From Variovorax sp. OK212 (lineage in GTDB: Bacteria > Pseudomonadota > Gammaproteobacteria > Burkholderiales > Burkholderiaceae_C): a stretch of 64,000 nt of DNA. The stretch lies in contig NZ_FOLP01000007.1 in NCBI RefSeq assembly GCF_900112425.1, positions 62,001 to 126,000 of the forward strand, written 5' to 3'. Made by a program: the position numbers and the translations under genes. Positions 26,383-34,642 of the stretch are shown one piece after another (position 1 is the stretch's first letter; each line of letters opens with the position of its first letter). The notes below the pieces were generated by a model, which was given only the letters and a program-made list of their open reading frames with translations, did not search any database and was not told where the DNA came from.

Positions 26383-26398
26383 CGGCCCCGCCGGAGCG

Positions 26399-26896
26399 TC
26401 AGGACGCGGTCGGTCCGGCTTCCTCCGCCACGGTGTCGGCCGGCGCCAGCATCGTTCCGCGGCAGCCCGGCGCGCCGCAATGGCAGGGGTACTTCGACGG
26501 CGGCGAGCCGTCGTCGGCTGTCAGGGAGTAGTCGATGAACAGCTCGTCGCCCGCGTCCACTTCCATCAGCGTCTGGAACCTCAGCACCAGCTCGCCGCTT
26601 TCGTCGTATTCCTCGACCGCCTCGCAGTTCGGCTCGCACGAATGGTTCAGGTGCCGCGTGGCGTTGCCGCCCTTGGCGCCGTCGATGGTTTCCTGGTTCG
26701 TCAGCGTGAACAGGTAGGTGAGCTGGTCGTCCCACACCTTGGTGGCGATCTCGGCCTTGGTGTAGCGGCGGCCTTCGTAGAGGCCCAGGAAGGCCTCGGC
26801 CGGCAGGTCGCGCGTGGCGAAGGCGCCGAGGCCGTGCACGCCGCTGGGGCCCACCCGCACGAAAGGGGTGGACGAGGTTCGCTTGTGATGCTTCAT
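26399..26896 (-). CDS. SET domain protein lysine methyltransferase-like
   Basis: A 165-residue stand-alone SET domain with post-SET cysteines. Visible are GVHGLGAFATRDLPAEAFLG near the N-terminus, the AdoMet-binding NATRHLNHSCEPNCE, the catalytic-tyrosine stretch GDELFIDYSL, and the post-SET CHCGAPGCRG. It should transfer a methyl group from S-adenosylmethionine to a protein lysine. Small bacterial SET proteins of this kind have mostly unknown targets. Its ATG overlaps the stop of the upstream GNAT gene. Confidence 0.88.
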   Translation of the reverse strand: MKHHKRTSSTPFVRVGPSGVHGLGAFATRDLPAEAFLGLYEGRRYTKAEIATKVWDDQLTYLFTLTNQETIDGAKGGNATRHLNHSCEPNCEAVEEYDESGELVLRFQTLMEVDAGDELFIDYSLTADDGSPPSKYPCHCGAPGCRGTMLAPADTVAEEAGPTAS

Positions 26897-27783
26897 GGGG
26901 AAAGAGGGAAAACGGTGGGGGCGTCGGGCGCAGCCTGAAGTGTCAACGCCATTTCGACCTGGCGGACGACCGGCGCCGCGCCGCGCGCGGTAACAGCACG
27001 AAAAAAAGGACTGCCGCAGGGCTCGTCGACCAGCCGCCAGCGCACGCCGGGGCGCGCGAGGGCCAGCATGTCGAGCAGCCGGTGGGCCGCGTCTTCGCCG
27101 ACGGCGGCCGCGTCGAGCAGCACGCCCTGCGGGTCTTCCGGGCGCGGCAGGACGGCATAGGCCAGCGTGGCCGCGCCTTGCCGCACGCCGAGCGCCAGCG
27201 CGCCTTCGCGGGCGATGGCGTCCTGCACGGTGGGCAGCTCGCGGCGCCACGTCGGGCGGCACAGGGCGCTGCAGGCGTGGTGCACGGCGGCCAGCGTGGC
27301 GGCGTCGAGCGCATGGGCGGTCGCGGGTGCCGGGGCGCGGGGTTCGGCGGTCCACTCGAGCACTTCGAGCGTGCGGAGCGCCTCGAAGCCGGCCTGCCGG
27401 TACAGCGCGCGGGCCGGGTTCTGCTCGATCACCTCGAGCAAGGCCTGCCGGATGCGGGCCTGCGAGAAAGCCGCGACCTGCGCGCCGATCAGCTGCTGGC
27501 CGAGCCCTTGCCGCCGGTGCGAGCCGGCGATGCCGAAGCCCGCGAGATACCCGCGCTCCCCGCGACGCCCGGCCAGCGAGATGCCGCAAGCCTGGCCATC
27601 GGCCGCCACCAGCACGCGCGACAGCGCCAGCGCGACGCCGGCGCGCCGCAGGTGGCGCTCGAAGCGCTGCGCGTCGAACGCGATCGGCACGAAATAGCCT
27701 TCGTAGGCGCGGTTCCAGAGTTCGGTGAGTTCGTCCCGCCCGAAGTCCGACGCGGGAACCGCCGCAGTGCCCGCCACCGTCAT
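26893..27783 (-). CDS. GNAT family N-acetyltransferase with C-terminal extension
   Basis: A 296-residue protein. Residues 1-150 form a GNAT fold with the acetyl-CoA loop GIAGSHRRQGLGQQLI and the later stretch NPARALYRQAGFEALRTL. The second half (about 160-296) looks like a degenerate second GNAT-like domain. The acetyl acceptor is unknown. Both ends are coupled to neighbours: the start overlaps the histidine kinase stop and the stop overlaps the SET gene start. Confidence 0.85.
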   Translation of the reverse strand: MTVAGTAAVPASDFGRDELTELWNRAYEGYFVPIAFDAQRFERHLRRAGVALALSRVLVAADGQACGISLAGRRGERGYLAGFGIAGSHRRQGLGQQLIGAQVAAFSQARIRQALLEVIEQNPARALYRQAGFEALRTLEVLEWTAEPRAPAPATAHALDAATLAAVHHACSALCRPTWRRELPTVQDAIAREGALALGVRQGAATLAYAVLPRPEDPQGVLLDAAAVGEDAAHRLLDMLALARPGVRWRLVDEPCGSPFFRAVTARGAAPVVRQVEMALTLQAAPDAPTVFPLSP

Positions 27784-29030
27784 GCCGCCGGGATCGTCAC
27801 GAGGAACCGTGTGCCCTGGTCCGCGCAGGACGTGACCTGCAGCGTGCCGCCATGGCCGGCGACGATTTCCGATGCGATGTACAGGCCCAGCCCGAGCCCG
27901 CCGCCGGGCTTGCTGTGCGCGGGGCGCCAGTAGGGCTGGAAGATCTTGGTCAGGTCGTCCGGCGGGATCGGCGTGCCGCCGTTGGTGACCGAGAGCACGA
28001 GCTTGTCGCCCTCGATGGCGGCGCGCACCGCAATCGGCCGGTCGGGCGCGCCGTGCGTCACCGCATTGCCGATGAGGTTGGACAGCACCTGCTGGATGCG
28101 CCCCTGGTCGCAGCGCACCGCGCCGTTGATGGCGATGTCGTCGCGGATGTCGAGCTGTGGGTTGGCCGCGCGCACCTCGTCGACCACGTCCTTCAGGCCC
28201 GAGGCCAGGAAGTCGGCCTCGCGCAGGCTCAGGCCCATGCCCGAGCCCAGGCGCACGCGCGCGAAGTCGAGCACGTCGTCGATCAGCCCCGACATGCGCC
28301 GCGTGCTGGCCTTGAGCCGGGTGCCGAGCTTCACCAGCTCGGGCTCCGACTCGCGGCGCACCAGCAGCTCGGCCGTGGCGCCCACCGCCGACAGCGGGTT
28401 GCGCAGGTCGTGGCCCAGCACGGCGATGAACTGTTCGCGCAGCTCGGCCGTGGTGCGTTCGGATTGCAGCGCGCTCTCGGTGCGCTCCTGGCGGTCTTCG
28501 TTCTCGAGCTGGCGCGCGATGAGGTCGGCGAAGGCGGTGAACATCGACACCACGCGCGCGTCGGACAGCACCGCCGGGCGCGGGTCGATGGCGCACAGGT
28601 TGCCGAAGTAGTCGCCGTTGCTGTGGATGATGGGCACCGAGATGTAGCTCTCGATGTTGTACATGCGCGGCGTGTGGTGGTCGAAGTACACCGGGTCGGT
28701 GCTGGCGCGGTCGATCACCACCGGCTCGCGCGCTGCGCGCGACTCGCTGCACAGCGTGGTCTCCACCTTCAGCTGGCCGCCGGGCAGCAGCCCGAACTGG
28801 ATGTTGTCTTCCACCGCGCAGGCGGTCCAGGTGCCGTCGGTCACGCGGGCCACGGCGGCAAAGCCCATGCCGGTGTTCTGGCAGATGATCTTCAGCAGCG
28901 AGGGCACGGCGCTGATGCGCCCGATGGCCGCCACGTCCCGCGCGATGGCTTCGGCGGAGTCGACGAGTTCAACAAGGCCGGGACGGTCGGAGTGGTCGGG
29001 GCGGTCGGAAGGGGCGGAGCTGGGCGTCAA
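27780..29030 (-). CDS. GAF domain sensor histidine kinase
   Basis: A 416-residue soluble kinase: a GAF domain at about 45-175 (SYISVPIIHSNGDYFGNLCAID), a dimerisation domain with the phospho-acceptor His207 in GHDLRNPLSAV, and an ATPase domain with NLIGNAVTHG and the G box GGGLGLGLYIA. No membrane segment or partner response regulator is adjacent, so it probably senses a soluble cytoplasmic signal and phosphorylates a regulator encoded elsewhere. The stop overlaps the start of the GNAT gene, which links it to the acetyltransferase and SET genes in one transcript. Confidence 0.92.
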   Translation of the reverse strand: MTPSSAPSDRPDHSDRPGLVELVDSAEAIARDVAAIGRISAVPSLLKIICQNTGMGFAAVARVTDGTWTACAVEDNIQFGLLPGGQLKVETTLCSESRAAREPVVIDRASTDPVYFDHHTPRMYNIESYISVPIIHSNGDYFGNLCAIDPRPAVLSDARVVSMFTAFADLIARQLENEDRQERTESALQSERTTAELREQFIAVLGHDLRNPLSAVGATAELLVRRESEPELVKLGTRLKASTRRMSGLIDDVLDFARVRLGSGMGLSLREADFLASGLKDVVDEVRAANPQLDIRDDIAINGAVRCDQGRIQQVLSNLIGNAVTHGAPDRPIAVRAAIEGDKLVLSVTNGGTPIPPDDLTKIFQPYWRPAHSKPGGGLGLGLYIASEIVAGHGGTLQVTSCADQGTRFLVTIPAA

Positions 29031-29083
29031 GGTAAGTCAATGGTACGACAGGGCCCGCGGCCTGCGGGGCCGTGCCAGGGCGC

Positions 29084-30037
29084 TCAGGGCTTGCCATCGC
29101 CCAGCGAGGCCAGGCAGGCCACGATGGCGTCGGCCGCCTCGTCCAGCCTCGGGCCGGGACGCATCATCAGGTCGAAGCGCGCCGAGGCGAAGCTGCAGAC
29201 CCGCCCGCGCTGGATGGCCGACATGGCCGACCAGCCGGGGCGCCCGGCCATGGCCGAGATCTCGCCCAGCGCCGACACCATCAGCACGTCGGGGTTGGCG
29301 CGCACCACGAACTCGGGGCTCATCTTGGGGAAGGGGCCCAGCGTGCCGGGCACCGCATTGCCCAGGCCCAGGCGCGCCAGGGTCTCGCCGATGAACGAGC
29401 TTTCGCTGGCCGCCGCCATGCCGCCGTGCACCTCGAAGTACACGCGCCGGCCCTGCCAGCCGGCCGGCACGCGGGCGCGCGCGGCGTCCAGCCCGGCGTC
29501 GAGCTTGCGCCAGAAGGCCTCGCCCGCGCCGGGGCGGCCGGTGGCGCGGGCCACGGTCTCCATCACGCGGCGCATGTCGGCATGGGTCTTGGCGTCGAGC
29601 GCCAGCACCTTCAGCCCCAAGCGCTCCAGCGGCTCGGCGGCGCGGCTGCGCGGGCGCAACAGCACCAGGTCGGGCTTGAGCGCGACGATGCGCTCGATGT
29701 TGGCGTCGTCGATGCCACCCACCTGCGGCAGGCCCTTCACCGAGGCCGGCCAGTTGGCGTGGCGGTCGATGCCCACCAGCCGGTCGCAGGCGTCCAGCGC
29801 GCAGACGGTCTCGGTCAGCGAAGGCATCAGCGACACGATGCGCCGCGCCGGCCCCTGCAGCTCGACCGTGGTGCCGCGGTCGTCTTCCAGGCGGATGCCG
29901 GGTGCGGCCTGCGCCGCCGGCCCCAGGCCTGGGGCCAGGAAGGCGACGAAGGCCGCTGCCTTCGCAACCCGGCGGGCGGTGGCGGACAGCGGCTGGCGCC
30001 AGTTCGGGGCGGGGTTCGGCAGGGCGGTGGAGGTCAT
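29084..30037 (-). CDS. BtuF-like ABC transporter substrate-binding protein
   Basis: A 317-residue periplasmic binding protein of the cobalamin/siderophore class. A signal peptide ends near AAQA; the mature part has RIVSLMPSLTETVCAL, LVGIDRHANWP, VGGIDDANIERIVALKPDLVL and a C-terminal LDEAADAIV. The pattern with few lobe-linking elements fits BtuF. No permease or ATPase is adjacent. Its place 3 kb from the B12 cluster makes corrinoid capture attractive, but a siderophore role is not excluded. Confidence 0.82.
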   Translation of the reverse strand: MTSTALPNPAPNWRQPLSATARRVAKAAAFVAFLAPGLGPAAQAAPGIRLEDDRGTTVELQGPARRIVSLMPSLTETVCALDACDRLVGIDRHANWPASVKGLPQVGGIDDANIERIVALKPDLVLLRPRSRAAEPLERLGLKVLALDAKTHADMRRVMETVARATGRPGAGEAFWRKLDAGLDAARARVPAGWQGRRVYFEVHGGMAAASESSFIGETLARLGLGNAVPGTLGPFPKMSPEFVVRANPDVLMVSALGEISAMAGRPGWSAMSAIQRGRVCSFASARFDLMMRPGPRLDEAADAIVACLASLGDGKP

Positions 30038-30060
30038 CGGCGGCAGGAAAGAGGGCCGCG

Positions 30061-30912
30061 CTATTGTCGCGGCGTCTGCATCCGCAGCAGGCGCGCCGCT
30101 TCTTCCATGCGCGCGTCTTCCACCTCGCGCAGCACGTTGCCCAGGTCGACCGGGCCGCTCTCGCGCACGAAGGTGCCCGTGAGCTCGGTCTCGGGGCGCA
30201 GCAGGCCGCGCTCGTACAGCTGCCAGATCTCGTCGCCGTAGTGCGTGCGCAGCAGCGCGGGTTCGTACTGGCCGAAGAAGTTGCGCAGGTTCTCCACGTC
30301 GCGCAGCAGCATGCGCCGGGCGTGGTTGTTGCCCGCGGCGTCCACGGCCTGCGGCAGGTCGATGATGACGGGGCCGTCCCCGGCCAGCAGCACGTTGAAC
30401 TCCGAGAGGTCGCCGTGCACCACGCCCGCGCACAGCATGCGCATCACCTCGCGCAGCAGGCTGGCGTGGTGGCGCAGGGCGTCTTCGGGCGAGAACGCCA
30501 CGTCGTTCAGGCGCGGGGCGGCATCGCCGTTGGCGTCGGTCACCAGGTCCATCAGCAGCACGCCTTCGAGGAAGTTGTGCGGCGTGGGCACGCGCACGCC
30601 GGCGGCGGCCAGCCGGTAGAGCGCATCGACCTCGGCGCTCTGCCAGATCGCCTCGGTCACCTGGCGGCCGAACTTGGTGCCCTTGGCCATGGCGCGCGCC
30701 TCGCGGGTGTTCTTCACGCGGCGGTTCTCGGTGTAGTCGACGGCCTGGCGGAAGCTGCGCTTGTCGGCCTCCTTGTAGACCTTGGCGCAGCGCGTCTCCT
30801 CGCCGCAGCGCACCACGTAGACCATGGCCTCCTTGCCGCTCATGAGCTGGCGCACGACGGTGTCGATGAGTCCTTCGTCGATCAATGCCTGCAGTCGTTG
30901 GGGCGCTTTCAT
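30061..30912 (-). CDS. RIO-type serine/threonine protein kinase
   Basis: A 283-residue RIO1-like kinase. Key elements are GKEAMVYVVRCGEE with the following Lys (CAKVYK), the RIO-specific flexible region (RRVKNTREARAMAKGTKFGR, shortened), the catalytic loop GVVHGDLSEFNVLL and the metal-binding IDLPQAVD. Eukaryotic and archaeal RIO1 proteins act in small-subunit ribosome maturation; the role of bacterial members is not settled. The ATG overlaps the stop of the upstream double-GNAT gene, so kinase and acetyltransferase are coupled. Confidence 0.92.
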   Translation of the reverse strand: MKAPQRLQALIDEGLIDTVVRQLMSGKEAMVYVVRCGEETRCAKVYKEADKRSFRQAVDYTENRRVKNTREARAMAKGTKFGRQVTEAIWQSAEVDALYRLAAAGVRVPTPHNFLEGVLLMDLVTDANGDAAPRLNDVAFSPEDALRHHASLLREVMRMLCAGVVHGDLSEFNVLLAGDGPVIIDLPQAVDAAGNNHARRMLLRDVENLRNFFGQYEPALLRTHYGDEIWQLYERGLLRPETELTGTFVRESGPVDLGNVLREVEDARMEEAARLLRMQTPRQ

Positions 30913-32048
30913 GGGCGTTCCTCCTGTGTTTCTTGTTGGGTTGCCATGGGGTTTGCCGGCCGGGGCGGGCTGGCCTGGCGGGTCGAGAGGAATGCGCTCA
31001 GGCGCTCCCTGCCGACCTGGTACGCCCCATCATGCCTGTGCGGTGCAAAGCCCAATTGCCGGTTGATGGCGAGCATGGGCGCGTTGACCTCGGCGTTGCT
31101 GGTCACGGCCAGCGTCACCTGCGGGTGGCGCTCGCGCACGAGCTGCAGCATCGCGGCCTTCACGCCCTTGGCCAGTCCCTTGCCGCGCCAGCGGCGCGCC
31201 ACGGCGGTGAGGTTCTGGTACATGCGCTCGGGGAAGCGCGGGCTCCAGTTGGCGTCGCACACGGCGGCCACTTCGTCGTTGCTGTCGAGCAGCAGCACGA
31301 GCAGGTGGTCGCCGCCGCGCTGGTCCAGGTCGGCATACCAGGTGTGGTAGCCCTCGAGGTCGTAGCGCAGCGGCGGCCGCTCGAGGTTGCCGGTGGGCGC
31401 GTCGTCCAGCAGCGCGGACAGCGGCGCCATCAGCGTGGCCAGCCGCTCGAAGGGCACGCGGCCTGCGTGCACCTCGGCGCGCAGGCCGTGCGCGGGCGCG
31501 AAGCCTTCGGCGCGCCAGCGGGCGAGCGCCTGCCAGTCGAGCCCGGCAAAGGCCATGCGGTTCTCCACGCTGCGGTACTTCTGCGTGGCACCGATGGCCT
31601 GCAGGAAGGCATGGCCTTCGGGCAGGTGCGTTCGCAGCGTTGCCACGCGCTTGCCGTGCGCATCCATCAACGCCAGCAACGCATGCAGCAGGGCGGTGGC
31701 CACGCCGCGCCGCTGGTGCGCGCGCAGCACGCCGCCCCATGCGTCGATGAAGGGCGCGAAGGCTTCGCAGTCGGGCGTGCCTTCGCGGCGAAAGCTCGCA
31801 TTCAGGCTGCCCATCAATTCACCGTGCGGGCCGACCGCCAGCATGCGGTGGGAAACGTGCAGCGGGTCTGCCCTGAGCACGTTGTGCCGGGTGTCGGCAT
31901 CGTTGGGCACGGGCTCGCCCGGATGGTCTTCCTCATGGCGCAGGCGCCAGTACGCGAGGGCGCGGTCCCAGTCGGCTTCGCTCGCGCGCTGGGGATCGAA
32001 AACAGCGGTCACGGTATGCCGCGCATGTGCGGCACGGGTTTCAAGCAT
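30909..32048 (-). CDS. Tandem-GNAT acetyltransferase
   Basis: A 379-residue protein with two GNAT folds, a layout known from mycothiol-synthase-like enzymes. The first half has VLRAHQRRGVATALLHALL and the second has VARRWRGKGLAKGVKAAML, both matching the acetyl-CoA pyrophosphate loop. The start at 32048 is the first in-frame ATG followed by family-like sequence. The stop overlaps the RIO kinase ATG. The substrate cannot be predicted. It heads a minus-strand run that extends to the SET gene. Confidence 0.85.
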   Translation of the reverse strand: MLETRAAHARHTVTAVFDPQRASEADWDRALAYWRLRHEEDHPGEPVPNDADTRHNVLRADPLHVSHRMLAVGPHGELMGSLNASFRREGTPDCEAFAPFIDAWGGVLRAHQRRGVATALLHALLALMDAHGKRVATLRTHLPEGHAFLQAIGATQKYRSVENRMAFAGLDWQALARWRAEGFAPAHGLRAEVHAGRVPFERLATLMAPLSALLDDAPTGNLERPPLRYDLEGYHTWYADLDQRGGDHLLVLLLDSNDEVAAVCDANWSPRFPERMYQNLTAVARRWRGKGLAKGVKAAMLQLVRERHPQVTLAVTSNAEVNAPMLAINRQLGFAPHRHDGAYQVGRERLSAFLSTRQASPPRPANPMATQQETQEERP

Positions 32049-32081
32049 GGTGGGCCTTGGCTCGACAAAATGAACGGGGCA

Positions 32082-32118
32082 CCGCCGGCACATGCGTGCG
32101 GGCGGCGGCGTTTTTTTT
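32082..32118 (+). terminator. Orphan terminator-like hairpin
   Basis: CCGCCG and GCAC (32082-32091) pair with GTGC and CGGCGG (32096-32108), with a three-base bulge, followed by CG and eight T residues. It reads on the plus strand, where no gene lies upstream; all nearby genes are on the minus strand. It may stop antisense transcription or be part of the leader of the GNAT gene. Confidence 0.45.
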
Positions 32119-32214
32119 GAAAAGGAGCGGCTTGGGGCGAGGTGCTCGCGAAGGCCGAAAGGCTCCGCGGGGCAGACCGACGACGCGATGAACGCGCGAA
32201 CTACAGGTTCGGAG

Positions 32215-32277
32215 TCAGTTCAGCACAGGCCCGACAAACCGCACGTTGGTAGGGGCTTGAATTGCAGTGTCTTCCAT
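32215..32277 (-). CDS. Possible 20-residue peptide ORF downstream of the retron
   Basis: ATG 32277 lies 6 bases after GCGGAGG, an excellent ribosome site in an otherwise non-coding 340-base gap. The ORF has 20 codons, ending VGPVLN. It is on the same strand as the retron reverse transcriptase, 111 bases after its stop. I recognise no family. It is too short to judge by composition; the ribosome site is the support. Confidence 0.35.
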   Translation of the reverse strand: MEDTAIQAPTNVRFVGPVLN

Positions 32278-32388
32278 TGCGCACCTCCGCTTTCTGTGTG
32301 GTTGTCGAAGCGACGAATGTAGCGGCCTTGCCCTGCGCTGTGAAGCGGCGTGTGGTTTTTGGCGCAGCCCGGCACCGTCGGCATGCCT

Positions 32389-34365
32389 TCAGTTCTTCAG
32401 GCTGTGCACGAGCGCGGCCAGCGCCGAAGACACCACCACCGCCGCGATGAAGTTGCCCCAGCCGGTCTTGCGCCGCAGGAAGTTGCCGACGAACACGCCG
32501 CCCGTGAGCAGCCAGATCAACGGGCTCGATCCTGAAAGGAACACCGAGACCACGTAGAGCGCCTGCACCATCATGCTGAAGATCCAGGCGATGTGGGAGG
32601 TGGGGCCTGGCGCGGCGGGTGCGTCGGCCGCAGCAGGTGCAGCAGGCGTGCCAGGTCCCGATGACGTCGGTGCGGCGGCAGGCCTTGCGGACGCCGGTGG
32701 CGCCGCCGCCGCGGCGGCCTGTGCCCGCGCGGCTTCGCGCTGCGCCTTCTTTTCCTCGGCGATCTGCTCGGCGGTTTTCTCCAGCACCGGCGCGCCCGCT
32801 TGCGCGGGCTGCCACCATGCCGGCCAGGGTGCCTGGCCCGCGGCGGACTGTGCGCGGAAGTGGCCCGCGGGGAGCTTGCGCTGTGCGGGCACCTGCGCGG
32901 CCGGTGCCGCCGCAGGTGCGGTTGCCGCTGCGCCGCCCTTGTGCCTGTCGGCCAGCGCGCGCACGCGCTGCAGATAGGGCGCGCCGCGCGCCGGGTCGGC
33001 CATCGCGATGAAGTTCGCATAGCCGCGCAGCGCGCCGATCACGTCGGTGTTGCCGTTCCATTGCAGGCCCTGCGGCCCGTGGCGTTCGGCCTGGTGCAGC
33101 ACCGCGCGAAAGCGCCGCAGCGTGTCGCGGTCGGTCGATAGCTTGTCGTTCACCACGATGCCCGTCACGTGCTGCTGGCGGTGCCGGCGCATCACCTGCT
33201 GCTTGTCGGGGTGCACCGTGAGGCCTTCGCTCGCCACGATCTGCTTCACGCGCCACAGCAGCTTGCCGGCGTCGCGGCTGTGCGCGGGGTCGGCCGAGAA
33301 GGTCAGGTCGTCGGCATAGCGGGTGTAGCGAAAACCCAGCTTCGCGGCGCTTGCGGCCAGCCGCGCGTCGAGCCGGCGGCACAGCAGGTTGGTGAGCATC
33401 GGGCTCGTGGGCGCGCCCTGCGGCAGCACGCGTTCGCCGCGCGCGACGAAGTAGCGCCGGCCGTCCAGCTGCACCTCGTCGGTCGGCGCCTCGGTGCACA
33501 CCAGCGCCAGCAGGCTCGCTACCTGCGAGGAGTAGCCGAGCTGGCGGAACACGCCGCGCACGCGGCGCATGCCGATCGACGGAAAGAAGTCCTTCAGGTC
33601 GAGGTTGATCACCACGTCCTGCCCCACGTGCGGCGCCGCGTTGCTGAGGATCGAGCGGCCCGGCAGGAAGCCGTGCACCGCCTCGTGCACCGGCATCTTC
33701 GCCAGGATGTTGTCGAGCACCCAGTACTGCGCGCGCTTCATGCGCGGCATGGGCGCGGAGATGTGGCGCTCGCCGCCGCTCTTCTTGGCGATGGTGAAGC
33801 GCTGGTAGTGGCTCACGCTGGCCACTTCGCGGTGCCAGGCCAGGAAGCGCAGCTCGCCCAGGCCGATGCCCATGGCCTGCGCAAGATCGCTCGCCACGTC
33901 CATGGCGGGCAGCGCGTTGCGTGCCAGCGCCTGGCTGTCGCTGTGCGCTTCGTTGAGGCCGCCCGACACGCCGTCGCCCACGTAGAGCAGCTCGCGCTGG
34001 CGCCGGTCGTGCCAGGCCACGGCGCGCGCATGGCGGCCCTGCGCCAGGCGCTGGCGGGTTTCCTCGCGGCGCTCGCGGGCCTTGGCCATGCGCTCCTTGC
34101 GCATCATCTTCAGCGCGCGGTCGCGGTCCTCGATGCCGCGCAGCTCGTCGCCGAGCTGCGTCAGCGCGCCTTGCAGTTCGCTCTCGCGGCGCATCAGCTG
34201 CACCTCGACCGAGGGTTGCGCCGCGTCCTGCGGCCAGAAGCCCAGGCGCTGCATTTCCTCGAGGATGACTTCCTGCTTCGAACCCTTGCGGATGCGCTCG
34301 TACAGCTGCTCGCGCGTGAGCGCCGAGTCGGGAATGGAAGAGGCGGGGGGAGACTGCATGGTCAT
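32389..34365 (-). CDS. Retron reverse transcriptase with C-terminal membrane domain
   Basis: A 658-residue protein. Residues 30-130 are charged and probably coiled-coil. The reverse transcriptase spans about 165-460: SVSHYQRFTIAKK, the retron-specific NAxxH motif (N242-A-A-P-H246), NLDLKDFFPSIG, LPQGAPTSPMLTN, the catalytic YADD (350-353) and the retron VTG motif (400-402). A Pro/Ala-rich and charged linker (470-590) leads to two or three hydrophobic segments (about 592-611, 614-630, 638-655). NAxxH and VTG separate retron enzymes from group II intron and DGR enzymes. It should make the multicopy single-stranded DNA from the upstream ncRNA; the membrane part is a plausible effector. The start is ATG 34365 or 34359; ribosome sites are weak. 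Confidence 0.93.
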   Translation of the reverse strand: MTMQSPPASSIPDSALTREQLYERIRKGSKQEVILEEMQRLGFWPQDAAQPSVEVQLMRRESELQGALTQLGDELRGIEDRDRALKMMRKERMAKARERREETRQRLAQGRHARAVAWHDRRQRELLYVGDGVSGGLNEAHSDSQALARNALPAMDVASDLAQAMGIGLGELRFLAWHREVASVSHYQRFTIAKKSGGERHISAPMPRMKRAQYWVLDNILAKMPVHEAVHGFLPGRSILSNAAPHVGQDVVINLDLKDFFPSIGMRRVRGVFRQLGYSSQVASLLALVCTEAPTDEVQLDGRRYFVARGERVLPQGAPTSPMLTNLLCRRLDARLAASAAKLGFRYTRYADDLTFSADPAHSRDAGKLLWRVKQIVASEGLTVHPDKQQVMRRHRQQHVTGIVVNDKLSTDRDTLRRFRAVLHQAERHGPQGLQWNGNTDVIGALRGYANFIAMADPARGAPYLQRVRALADRHKGGAAATAPAAAPAAQVPAQRKLPAGHFRAQSAAGQAPWPAWWQPAQAGAPVLEKTAEQIAEEKKAQREAARAQAAAAAAPPASARPAAAPTSSGPGTPAAPAAADAPAAPGPTSHIAWIFSMMVQALYVVSVFLSGSSPLIWLLTGGVFVGNFLRRKTGWGNFIAAVVVSSALAALVHSLKN

Positions 34366-34410
34366 GGGGTCATGGCGCTGCGCCACCGGCCGATGCACTG
34401 CTGGAAAAAA

Positions 34411-34637
34411 TTGCGAACGAAGCGGGAATCTCGTCGAAGAGCCTCGGGACTGGAGGGCTCCACTCGACGCCGTACACGCATGGTGACGCCGATGAGTTTC
34501 GAGGAAGCCGCACTGTTGTCGCGTCACCATGCGTGTACGGCACAGTGAAGAGACGTCCAGTGACGCTTGGGAAGTGCTGTGTGCGAGGGTGGCGATACGC
34601 CACCCGGATTGCAAGAGCCTTCCCGCTCCGTTCGCAA
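34411..34637 (-). ncRNA. Retron msr-msd noncoding RNA
   Basis: Read on the minus strand, a1 (34637-34620) and a2 (34428-34411) are complementary over 18 nt with a single G-U wobble. After a1 come GGC (a candidate branching G at 34619 or 34618), an msr hairpin with an 8-bp stem and 3-base loop (34605-34587), a small hairpin (34565-34553), and the long msd stem-loop (34541-34469). a2 ends 45 bases before the reverse transcriptase ATG. This order and spacing are exactly those of known retrons. Confidence 0.9.
34469..34541. repeat. 21-bp perfect inverted repeat, msd stem
   Basis: GCCGTACACGCATGGTGACGC (34469-34489; key arms ACACGCATGG) is the exact reverse complement of 34521-34541, with a 31-base loop. 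Two G-U pairs could extend the stem outward. It would form the long hairpin of the msDNA. Confidence 0.95.
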
Positions 34638-34642
34638 AAAGC

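Noticed and set aside
32389..34365. Group II intron or diversity-generating retroelement
   Set aside because: No maturase or HNH domain, no intron RNA domains, no variable/template repeat. NAxxH and VTG motifs and the msr-msd RNA identify a retron.
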